Of a stretch of 10,222 nt of DNA, positions 1 through 5,985 are shown in pieces. The first letter of the stretch is position 1. Every line of letters begins with the position of its first letter. Below the pieces are notes generated by a model, which saw nothing but the letters and a program-made list of their open reading frames with translations, did no database searches and was not told where the DNA came from. Origin of the DNA: Armatimonadota bacterium. Lineage in GTDB: Bacteria; Armatimonadota; JAAZEB01. The translations under genes were made by a program, and so were the position numbers. Location of the stretch: NCBI GenBank assembly GCA_012841485.1, contig DUUU01000194.1, positions 1-10,222 of the forward strand, written 5' to 3'.

Positions 1-2
1 AG

Positions 3-1253
3 CGCATAGGTTTCGGCACGGGCGTGTTGGACGATTATTGGGCCGACTTCCGTGGCCGGCTGAAGGCCGCGGCGGCGCGCATCCGCGAGGCCTGCCCCGA
101 GGTGAAGGTGCTCGTCTACTACGATAGCCAGCGCGATACCTCCGAAGGCGGGCACGAGCGTTTCAAGGATAGCTGGCTCACGAACAGGAAGGGCGAGCAG
201 CTCTCCACCGAGTGGAGCGGGGTCTACTCGCTCACCTACAGCGTGGTGGCGACGTTGCAGAACAGCTACGGCAAGGCGATGCTCGCCGCGGCGGATCGCT
301 ATCTGGACGAGATGGAGATCGATGGGCTCTATTGGGACGAGATGGAGTGCGTGGGCTATGGCGCGCCGCTGCTCACCTACAACATCCCTGACGGCCACTC
401 GTGCATCCTCGACCCAAAGAGCTACACCATCGAGCGGGAGGTAGGCGTCACCACGCTGCTGGGCGAGGGGCATCGGCTTGCCGTCATCGATCGCGTTCGC
501 AAGCGCGGCGGCTTCCTGATGGGGAACGGTCCGGCCTGCACGTGGGCTATCCTGGCGACAGGCATGCAGCGCATGGTCGAGATCCAGCACAACGATCATT
601 GGTGCTTCGAGGGGCTTCTGGGCACTCCGCTCGGCTATGCCAGCGCCCGCACCGATTTCGGAAACGTCACGCGCGCGCTCCGCTTCGGGTTCCTTCTCGT
701 CGGCACGCGCTATGACTACACGCATGAAATCTCGCGCTACCTCTTCCCCTTCACGCCCATCGAGCTGCACCATGGCTACTTGCTGGGCAAGGAACGAATC
801 ATCACGCTGCATCCTGGGGCGTATGGCTGGCCCGGAGAGCGTTGCCTGGTGCAGGTGCGCCACTTCAACCGCGACGGGAAGCTGACCGATACCGACTACC
901 CCACGACGGTAGCGAAAGAAGCACGCACAGCGATCCAGCCTGGCGAGGAGGAAGTGGTCGTCCTGGAACGATTGCCGGTGACCCTCGATCCGCGCGGTGG
1001 AGGGGCAGAGGTCTCGCAGGTGCGCTACTCCGCGGAGGGCCTGGCGCTGAGCGTGACTGCCCCGCGCGGGGCCACGCTCCGAATCGCCACCGGGGCGTTT
1101 GAGATCCGCCCGGGGGCGCGGTATTCCGTTCGCATCGGCTCGCAGCCGGCGCGTACCGTCACGCCCGAGAAGGGGATCCTCACGGTCGTCATCCCGGCCG
1201 GCGCGGCGACGCCCGTGACCGTCTCGCCCGCCGGGGCGCCTGTGCCAGGGTAG
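3..1253 (+). CDS. Glycoside-hydrolase-like (TIM-barrel-type) protein, 5' end outside the window
   Basis: This is the 3' part of a larger gene. The frame is open to the left edge, and the only nearby start (GTG at 24) lacks a Shine-Dalgarno site and falls inside what looks like continuous domain sequence, so I treat the gene as 5'-truncated. The visible 416 residues begin with alternating helix/strand sequence typical of a (beta/alpha) barrel. Strand-end motifs VLVYYDS and GLYWDEME are the kind of acidic positions that carry catalytic residues in glycoside hydrolases. A middle segment contains FPFTPIELHHGYLLGKERI, a signature I associate with large hypothetical carbohydrate-active proteins of Planctomycetes, Lentisphaerae and Armatimonadota. 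The last 100 or so residues look like a beta-sandwich ending in a Pro/Ala/Val-rich tail. The substrate cannot be told. Seen: open frame and acidic motifs. Inferred: polysaccharide-related hydrolase. Confidence 0.72.
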   Translation, partial: RIGFGTGVLDDYWADFRGRLKAAAARIREACPEVKVLVYYDSQRDTSEGGHERFKDSWLTNRKGEQLSTEWSGVYSLTYSVVATLQNSYGKAMLAAADRYLDEMEIDGLYWDEMECVGYGAPLLTYNIPDGHSCILDPKSYTIEREVGVTTLLGEGHRLAVIDRVRKRGGFLMGNGPACTWAILATGMQRMVEIQHNDHWCFEGLLGTPLGYASARTDFGNVTRALRFGFLLVGTRYDYTHEISRYLFPFTPIELHHGYLLGKERIITLHPGAYGWPGERCLVQVRHFNRDGKLTDTDYPTTVAKEARTAIQPGEEEVVVLERLPVTLDPRGGGAEVSQVRYSAEGLALSVTAPRGATLRIATGAFEIRPGARYSVRIGSQPARTVTPEKGILTVVIPAGAATPVTVSPAGAPVPG

Positions 1254-1286
1254 GCATCGAGCCCCAGGCGCATCACACGGATCTAA

Positions 1287-1400
1287 AGCTCCGCGCTGCT
1301 TGTGAGCGAAGCCCTGCCGGGCCAGGTTAGGTGCGGACTGGGAGGGGGAGCCTCGAAAGGGGCTTTGCTGAGAAGCAGCGCGGAGCTAGAAGCTCCGCGC
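1287..1400. repeat. Imperfect 28-bp inverted repeat with a nested perfect hairpin
   Basis: Arms at 1287-1314 and 1360-1387 are reverse complements at 25 of 28 positions, including a perfect 15-bp core (AGCTCCGCGCTGCTT against AAGCAGCGCGGAGCT), separated by 45 bp. The right arm also forms a tight second hairpin with the following bases: GCGCGGAGCT (1378-1387), loop AGA, AGCTCCGCGC (1391-1400). The two pairings are mutually exclusive. It lies between a + gene and the 3' end of a - gene, so it could terminate either transcript, but no T-run follows. A dispersed palindromic (REP- or MITE-like) element is the alternative. The rest of the 1254-1502 spacer shows no gene. Confidence 0.65.
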
Positions 1401-1502
1401 CCCGGGTGCTGGGCTGCCGGCATCCTCCCCATCCGTGTCCGCCCCCTTCATCCGTGGTACCGCCGCCGGCGAGCACAGGAGAGCGGGGGCCAGGGAGAGG
1501 GG

Positions 1503-1985
1503 CTACTGGTTGGCTCGGCGCCGGATCTCTTCGAAATACGCCTCTTCAGCGGCGGTGAGGTCCGTCTCCTGCAGGCGGGGGGTAGCTGGCTTCGTGCCCT
1601 CGCCGCTCCCCGGCGCCGCCTTTTCGGCCGGACGTGACTTCTTCGCCTGGCCCTCCGGAACCAGATCGTCGGGCGCGACCATGATGGTGTACTTCAGGCG
1701 GAGAGAGCGCTGCTCTTCCGGGAGATTGCGGCGCTCGTGCTCGGAGATGCCATTCAGCCAGCGCTGCTGCACATACTCCTGGATGCTCAGGTGCCGGCGC
1801 TCGAAGCTTTCAGGAAGCGAGTCCTGATCCACCTCGACGCACACCTCTCCCTCTTCCTCGTACACCTGATCCACCGTGCCGTGCAGACCCGCGAAGTGGG
1901 CGTAGTAGAGCCCAGACTTCCGGTCGGCTGCGGTCACCTGTCGCGGAGTCACGACGACGCGATCACCACGCTTGAAACGGGCCAA
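1503..1985 (-). CDS. Small SH3/KOW-like protein of unknown function
   Basis: This 160-residue cytosolic protein has no signal peptide. I chose the TTG start at 1985 because AAAGGAG (1994-2000) sits 8 nt upstream and the protein then opens MARFKRGDRVVVTP, a classic first strand of an SH3-like or KOW barrel. Further strands follow (LHGTVDQVY at about 34-42, VCVEVDQDSL at about 48-57). A charged, probably helical segment comes at about 60-98 and an Ala/Pro/Lys-rich linker at about 108-138. An acidic-to-basic tail (AEEAYFEEIRRR) ends it. The open frame extends further upstream, but that part has neither an ordered look nor a ribosome site. KOW-type barrels often contact RNA or proteins; a nucleic-acid role here is only a guess. 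I do not recognise the family. Confidence 0.75.
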   Translation of the reverse strand: MARFKRGDRVVVTPRQVTAADRKSGLYYAHFAGLHGTVDQVYEEEGEVCVEVDQDSLPESFERRHLSIQEYVQQRWLNGISEHERRNLPEEQRSLRLKYTIMVAPDDLVPEGQAKKSRPAEKAAPGSGEGTKPATPRLQETDLTAAEEAYFEEIRRRANQ

Positions 1986-1993
1986 GCTGCTTG

Positions 1994-2000
1994 CTCCTTT
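1994..2000 (-). promoter_or_regulatory. Ribosome binding site that fixes a TTG start
   Basis: Read on the minus strand this is AAAGGAG, 8 nt before TTG at 1985. It decides the start of the SH3/KOW-like gene in favour of TTG over the longer reading from 2132. Confidence 0.7.
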
Positions 2001-2082
2001 CCTGGTGAGACGGGACCTATCGCGGTTACAGATCCGATGCGGCCGCTTTGACCAAGGGGCATTGTTCCCCTCGACCAGGGTG

Positions 2083-2098
2083 TTGGGAAGCTTCCCAA
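2083..2098. promoter_or_regulatory. Perfect 16-bp palindrome, operator-like
   Basis: TTGGGAAGCTTCCCAA is a perfect palindrome about 100 bp upstream of the SH3/KOW-like gene (-). It is flanked by two direct copies of CCAAGGGG (2052-2059 and 2095-2102), the second overlapping its right half. An AGGGG/CCCCT inverted repeat (2055-2071) lies beside it. This clustering suggests a transcription-factor site, though the regulator is unknown and chance cannot be excluded. Confidence 0.35.
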
Positions 2099-2102
2099 GG
2101 GG

Positions 2103-2565
2103 ATGCCTGTGCCGGCGCGATACGAAATCCAAAGAGCGCGCTGGATCCTCGTTCTACCAGGCACTCTATTCGGGGCAAACGCGGGCCTCTCCTGCCGTGG
2201 CGAATGGAAAAATGGGCAGAGACCTGAGCGGAGGACCCGCGGGGAACCGCGCGCGCGCCGACGGCCGCGTTTAGCCCGAAGAAGGGGGTGGTACATGCCC
2301 TCCCGGATGGGCGCAGTAGGCCATCCCGGCTCCAGTATCGGCCGGGGGGCGGGGTATCTCGAACACCGCGAGGCAGACGCATCGCTACCCGAAAAAACGG
2401 GCTGAGGGGGCTCCTCCATCGGCGAGGCGAGCGGCAGCGCGGAGCGGGGAGATGCATCCGGCCCACCGGCCTAGCAAGGGGCCGCAACCAGATGGATGTC
2501 CGGCGCGTGGGATGCCAGGGGGGAGACTGCCTTGCCCGCGCGCCAGGCAGGAGGAGACAGAGGAG
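2103..2565. other. Long gene-free upstream region, possible structured leader
   Basis: I find no convincing gene here. Frames that stay open are low-complexity Arg/Gly/Pro-rich readings typical of GC-rich non-coding DNA. Near the downstream gene there are short pairings: GGGTA (2352-2356) with TACCC (2386-2390), enclosing CTCG/CGAG (2358-2361, 2369-2372), and a competing CCCG-A6-CGGG hairpin (2388-2401). I looked for TPP, cobalamin, c-di-GMP, glycine and fluoride riboswitch cores and recognised none. A weak minus-strand promoter candidate (TTGCCC, 16-bp spacer, TAGAAC) lies around 2150-2180. Confidence 0.3.
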
Positions 2566-4266
2566 ATGACAATCCGGATAGTGCTCACTCTGGCGCTCGC
2601 CCTTGCGGTGGCCCTCCCGGTAGCGGCACAGCAGGGTGCGGGCGATCAGAATACCGGGTCGATGCCGTCAGCGGCGACCACGATGGTGCCGGCGGACTCA
2701 TTCCGCCAGGGCGCGTTCGTGAGCCACCAGGCGGCGACCGCGGAGCGCCCAGGCAGCGTGACTCTCCGCTTCAACTGGCAAGGGATGCCGGTGCTCGGCA
2801 CCTACGAGGTGCAGTCGGGGCAGAGCTGGATGGTCAATGGCCGCCAGGTGAATCTCAGCACCGTCGCTGAAGACACGATGGTGACCATCCCGCAGGGCGC
2901 GCGCCTGACTAACCTGACGTTCGGCGGCACCATCGGCGTCGGCACCATCACCGCGATCAACCCCACGCAGCGCACGCTCACTGTGCGCTTGCCATCCGGC
3001 GAGACGCGCATGATCCGCCATGCCGAGAACCCGCTTGTGGTGCGCGATGGCCAGATCATGTCGGCGACGCAGCTCGCAACAGGTCAGACCGTCCTCTTTG
3101 AGGTTCCACCGGATGGCAACCAGGTGGCCCTCCTGCGCGAGGTAGGCACCGGCATGCTCGCCACGGTGACCGATGTCACGGATGATTCTGTGACGCTGCG
3201 CTTCATCCAGGCCGGCCAGCAGGTGACGCGCACCTATCCGCTCGATCAGGAGATTGCCTTCTTCCACCAGGGGCGACTCGTAGAAGCGGAAGACGTGGAG
3301 GATCGGCTCGCCGCCAATCAGCAGGTGTGGATCTACGGTCCCATCGATAGCCCGCAACTCGTCGTTTCGCAACCCACCATGGGCTTCGAGACGGCGGTCG
3401 TGACGGGCGAGGAGACCGAGGTGGCCACAGTCCCGACGACGCCCGAGAGGCCGGTGGCCGTCCAGGCGATGGCACCGCCCTTCAACGAGGGCACCTTCGT
3501 CTCCTATACGCCTGCGACCGACACCATGCCGGCGCTGGCGACCTTCCGCTTCAATTGGCAGGGCACGCCCTTGCTGGGCACCTTCATGGTCCGCGATGAG
3601 GACCGATTCATGTCGCAAGGCCAGCTGGTGAACCTCGCCGAGCTTCAGGAAGGGACGATGGTGACGATGCCGCAGGGCGCGCGCCTGGCGAACCTGACGT
3701 TCGGCGGCAATATCGGCATCGGCACGATCAGCGCGGTGGATCGCAGCCGCAACACCGTCTCGGTGCGCCTGCCGAACGGTGAAACGCGCACCCTGCGCTA
3801 CTCGCCTGATGCGATCTTCCTGGAGAGTGGGCAGCCGGTGAGCATCGCCCAGCTGAACACCGGCCAGACGGTCCTCTTCGAAGTGGTGCCCGAGCGCAAC
3901 GTGGTGGGGATCTTCACGCCCGTTGGCGAGGGGATGGAGGCCACGGTGACGCAGATCACCGATGAGGGGATCACCGTGCGCTACGTGCAGAACGGGCAGA
4001 TAGTGACCCGCACCCTCACCAGTGAGGAGGTCGCCTTCGTGAACCGGGGCCAGGCGGTGGCAGACGTGCAGAGCGCCTACCGCGTGGGCCAGACAGTCTG
4101 GATCTATGGTCCGGCCGACACCCCACAACTGGTGGCTGGAGGGGTGAACATGGGCTTCGAGACAGCCGTGGTGACGCAGCCGTCACCGGCGGTGGCCGGG
4201 GTGCGCGAGGAGCCGGCGGCAGCGCCTCCGCAACCCGCGGCGCCGGTTATCCGCGGCCGCTGGTAG
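2566..4266 (+). CDS. Secreted protein made of two ~235-residue tandem repeats
   Basis: This 566-residue exported protein starts at ATG 2566, giving a clean Sec signal peptide (MTIRIVLTLALALAVALPVAAQ) behind an AGGAGGAG site (2549-2556). The earlier in-frame ATG at 2452 would put a charged, Pro-rich stretch before the signal. The mature protein holds two clearly homologous units, residues 46-280 and 306-537. Both run from an F-x-x-G-x-FVS start through FNWQG, MVT-x-PQGARL, NLTFGG and GQTVLFEV to MGFETAVVT. Each unit looks like three related ~60-residue beta modules, about 64-108, 124-180 and 196-258 in the first. They share a TVxVR-x-x-x-G core, then a hydrophobic x-x-GQ-x-V segment, then a GQTV-like end. 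No catalytic motif is visible. The C-terminus is Pro/Ala-rich and ends in Arg-Trp. The family is unknown to me; the modules recall small beta-barrel domains such as DUF5666. A structural or ligand-binding envelope role is inferred. Confidence 0.85.
   Translation: MTIRIVLTLALALAVALPVAAQQGAGDQNTGSMPSAATTMVPADSFRQGAFVSHQAATAERPGSVTLRFNWQGMPVLGTYEVQSGQSWMVNGRQVNLSTVAEDTMVTIPQGARLTNLTFGGTIGVGTITAINPTQRTLTVRLPSGETRMIRHAENPLVVRDGQIMSATQLATGQTVLFEVPPDGNQVALLREVGTGMLATVTDVTDDSVTLRFIQAGQQVTRTYPLDQEIAFFHQGRLVEAEDVEDRLAANQQVWIYGPIDSPQLVVSQPTMGFETAVVTGEETEVATVPTTPERPVAVQAMAPPFNEGTFVSYTPATDTMPALATFRFNWQGTPLLGTFMVRDEDRFMSQGQLVNLAELQEGTMVTMPQGARLANLTFGGNIGIGTISAVDRSRNTVSVRLPNGETRTLRYSPDAIFLESGQPVSIAQLNTGQTVLFEVVPERNVVGIFTPVGEGMEATVTQITDEGITVRYVQNGQIVTRTLTSEEVAFVNRGQAVADVQSAYRVGQTVWIYGPADTPQLVAGGVNMGFETAVVTQPSPAVAGVREEPAAAPPQPAAPVIRGRW
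2701..3405 (+). repeat. First copy of the intragenic tandem repeat (residues 46-280)
   Basis: This 705-nt coding unit is homologous to 3481-4176. Conservation is strongest around the PQGARL...NLTFGG segment and at the MGFETAVVT end. Confidence 0.85.
3481..4176 (+). repeat. Second copy of the intragenic tandem repeat (residues 306-537)
   Basis: This 696-nt coding unit is homologous to 2701-3405. A 25-residue Thr/Val/Pro-rich linker separates the two copies. Divergence between copies shows the duplication is old and retained. Confidence 0.85.
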
Positions 4267-4284
4267 ACCACGCCGGGCTCGCTT

Positions 4285-4323
4285 GCGGGGGGCGCTCCAT
4301 CCAGGGTGCGCCCCCCCGCGTTT
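4285..4323 (+). terminator. GC-rich terminator-like hairpin after the repeat protein
   Basis: GCGGGGGGCGC (4285-4295) pairs with GCGCCCCCCCGC (4308-4319), with one extra C and a 12-nt loop. Only TTT (4321-4323) follows, so the T-tract is weak. The position, 18 bp past the stop codon, suits an intrinsic terminator. Confidence 0.6.
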
Positions 4324-4376
4324 CGGGCCCCGGAGCCAATCCGGGTGACCTGGGTTTGGAGAGGAGCCTTCTAAAG

Positions 4377-5102
4377 ATGGCAATCCGGCCACCACTCGCC
4401 GCAGCGGGCGGGATTGGAGTGGCGCTCGCGCTTTGCCTGGCATCCGCGGCGGCACGAGAGCCTTCGCACCTCCCGAGCGAGGCCGTCTCCTCGCAAGCGC
4501 GGATCGTGATCAACATCCCCTCGCGCACGCTGACTCTCTTCCTGGACGAGCGCGTCTACAAGACGTACCCCGTTGGCGTGGGCCGGCCCCAATGGCCGAC
4601 GCCGCTCGGCCACTGGCGCATTCTCCAGAAGATCGTCAACCCGGTGTGGGGCTACCCGCTCGATTTTGATCCGGGGGGACGCAGAGGCGTGATCCCGCCG
4701 GGGCCGCGCAACCCGCTGGGCACGCGCTGGATGGGCTTCACCCCCGAGGAGCATGGCATCCACGGCACCAACCAGCCGAAAAGCATCGGAAAGGTGATCT
4801 CGCACGGGTGCGTGCGCATGCATGTCTCCGATAGCGAGGAGGTGTTCGACCTGGTTGAGGTAGGCACGCCGGTGGAGGTGCGCCACGACAGCGTTCTGGT
4901 GAAGATTGATCGGGCGCGCGGCTACGTGTTGGCGGCCAGCTATCCCGATGTCTACCGGAAGGGTGGCTCAACGCGAGCGATGGTGGAAGCGGCCCTGAAG
5001 CAGCAGCGTGTTCAGGCCAGGCTCTCTGACGAGCGCCTGCGCAAGCTTCGGAGCCGCCGCGATGGAGTCTACCGGGTCGTCGGCTGGCTCATCTATCCCT
5101 AG
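4377..5102 (+). CDS. Exported L,D-transpeptidase (YkuD domain)
   Basis: This 241-residue cell-wall enzyme is expected to act outside the membrane. L,D-transpeptidases cross-link peptidoglycan stems 3-3 or attach proteins to them through an acyl-enzyme on cysteine. The start chosen is ATG 4377, with AGGAG (4362-4366) 10 nt upstream. An in-frame TTG at 4356 would overlap the ribosome site. Residues 1 to about 26 form a signal peptide or anchor. The YkuD domain runs from about 42 (ARIVINIPSRTLTLF) to about 170. It carries HGTN (129-132) and SHGCVRM (142-148) with catalytic Cys145, His143 and Arg147, all intact. A basic C-terminal extension of about 70 residues follows, with no recognised peptidoglycan-binding module. 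The gene is isolated from the upstream gene by a terminator-like hairpin and is convergent with the next gene. Confidence 0.93.
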   Translation: MAIRPPLAAAGGIGVALALCLASAAAREPSHLPSEAVSSQARIVINIPSRTLTLFLDERVYKTYPVGVGRPQWPTPLGHWRILQKIVNPVWGYPLDFDPGGRRGVIPPGPRNPLGTRWMGFTPEEHGIHGTNQPKSIGKVISHGCVRMHVSDSEEVFDLVEVGTPVEVRHDSVLVKIDRARGYVLAASYPDVYRKGGSTRAMVEAALKQQRVQARLSDERLRKLRSRRDGVYRVVGWLIYP

Positions 5103-5110
5103 CGATCTGG

Positions 5111-5134
5111 AGCCGGGCCTGTACGCCCAGGGCT
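5111..5134. terminator. Possible bidirectional terminator hairpin between convergent genes
   Basis: GGGC (5115-5118) pairs with GCCC (5125-5128), and outside it AGCC (5111-5114) pairs with GGCT (5131-5134) across a 2-nt bulge. It sits in the 47-bp gap between two converging genes. There is no strong T-run on either side. Confidence 0.35.
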
Positions 5135-5149
5135 TTGCCACGCTAAGCT

Positions 5150-5698
5150 TCACTCCCACGAGTGACTTGTAATCCGCCAGGCTGTCGGGCCACCCTCGAG
5201 GAAGACGTGGAGCGTGGCCGCCCTAGTTCGGGGCACGCGGCCCACACTGCGGTGCGAGAGCTCCAGCGGCACGACGATGTGGGCGCGTCCCTCTCCCAGC
5301 TCCATCTCATGCACGTCGCCGATGGCCAGGCACACCACGCGCTCGCCCGCGACGGCACGGTCGTGAATCGCATCATAGGCAAAGAGAACCGCGGCCTCCC
5401 GCGCCGAAATCGCCGCCACCTCATCCGCGTTCTCCACCCCTTCGGGAGTCGCCTCGGCGCAAGCGGCGTTCTCGGGCAGTTTCTCCGCCGCTGCTGCCTC
5501 GGGAATGGGTGCTGCCTCGGGTGCGGGATCCGATTCCGCGCTGGCAGGGAGCGGCGGCTCCACCGCCGGGACGGGCTCCTCCTCGAAGGCTGGTTCTGTC
5601 CGCAGCCAGGAGGGATCCCGGCGCGATTTCGCCATCACGGCGGCCGTTGCGCCAGCGGCAGCCAGGAATGCGAGAGCCTTCACCCAGCGTGCATTCAT
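5150..5698 (-). CDS. Membrane-anchored or exported protein of unknown function
   Basis: This 182-residue protein starts at ATG 5698 with GGAAGGAG upstream. Residues about 6-23 are a hydrophobic Ala-rich segment after a basic start, either an N-terminal anchor or a signal peptide without a lipobox. Residues about 33-88 are a Glu/Pro/Ala-rich low-complexity spacer, long enough to span part of the envelope. The C-terminal ~90 residues look like a compact alpha/beta domain (helix DEVAAISAREAAVLFAYDAI, then strands RVVCLAIGDV, AHIVVPLEL, ATLHVFL). I do not recognise this domain, and no catalytic motif stands out. It is convergent with the L,D-transpeptidase, which is consistent with, but does not show, an envelope role. 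A near-consensus promoter lies about 125 bp upstream. Confidence 0.8.
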   Translation of the reverse strand: MNARWVKALAFLAAAGATAAVMAKSRRDPSWLRTEPAFEEEPVPAVEPPLPASAESDPAPEAAPIPEAAAAEKLPENAACAEATPEGVENADEVAAISAREAAVLFAYDAIHDRAVAGERVVCLAIGDVHEMELGEGRAHIVVPLELSHRSVGRVPRTRAATLHVFLEGGPTAWRITSHSWE

Positions 5699-5827
5699 CG
5701 TTATCTCTCCTTCCAGAGCCGCTCTCGCCGCTCACAGGGACGTGGGGATCCGCCGCTACCGCGTGGCAAATGGCGAAGAAAGACGGGGAGCCACCTGGGC
5801 ACGAAGCGGTGGGGATCCACCCTCCCC

Positions 5828-5856
5828 AGTGTACCTCCAAACGACTGGTCTGTCAA
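5828..5856 (-). promoter_or_regulatory. Sigma-70-type promoter for the anchored unknown protein
   Basis: On the minus strand TTGACA (5851-5856) and TACACT (5828-5833) are exactly 17 bp apart, a perfect -35 box and a 4/6 -10 box. Transcription would start near 5821 and leave a leader of about 120 nt. An inverted repeat CTGGT-N6-ACCAG (5845-5860) overlaps the -35 box. A GGTGG-N4-CCACC palindrome (5808-5821) lies at the predicted start point, so both could be operator sites. Confidence 0.75.
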
Positions 5857-5921
5857 CCAGCCGTTCGAGCTCGCCAGGGCGGGGCGGTGCCGCAGGCAAT
5901 GTGATTCTCGATGAATGTTTT

Positions 5922-5950
5922 GTAGGGGTGAACCCTTGGTGTTCGCCCTG
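5922..5950. repeat. Palindromic intergenic hairpin
   Basis: GGGTGAAC (5926-5933) pairs with GTTCGCCC (5941-5948) over a 7-nt loop. Pairing is complete as + strand RNA because of one U-G wobble, and has one mismatch as - strand RNA. It lies 38 bp past the stop codon of the dehydrogenase (-). It could be that gene's 3' hairpin or one member of a dispersed palindromic repeat family. The sequence style recalls intergenic palindromes seen in other high-GC environmental genomes. Confidence 0.45.
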
Positions 5951-5985
5951 TTTCCCAGAGGGCGGCCGACGGTCGATTGGGGGTT

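Noticed and set aside
1949..2487. Overlapping open frames in both directions in the 580-bp spacer
   Set aside because: All are low-complexity Arg/Gly/Pro/Ser readings without ribosome sites, as expected by chance at this GC content.
2698..4128. 476-residue open frame on the minus strand antisense to the repeat protein
   Set aside because: It is His/Arg/Leu-rich, has no ribosome site, and mirrors codon third-position bias of the clearly real plus-strand gene with signal peptide and repeats.
5162..5914. Long plus-strand open frames across the anchored unknown protein and its upstream region
   Set aside because: They are antisense to a gene with a good start, ribosome site and promoter. Their composition (Arg, Gly, His, Ser) is that of shadow frames.
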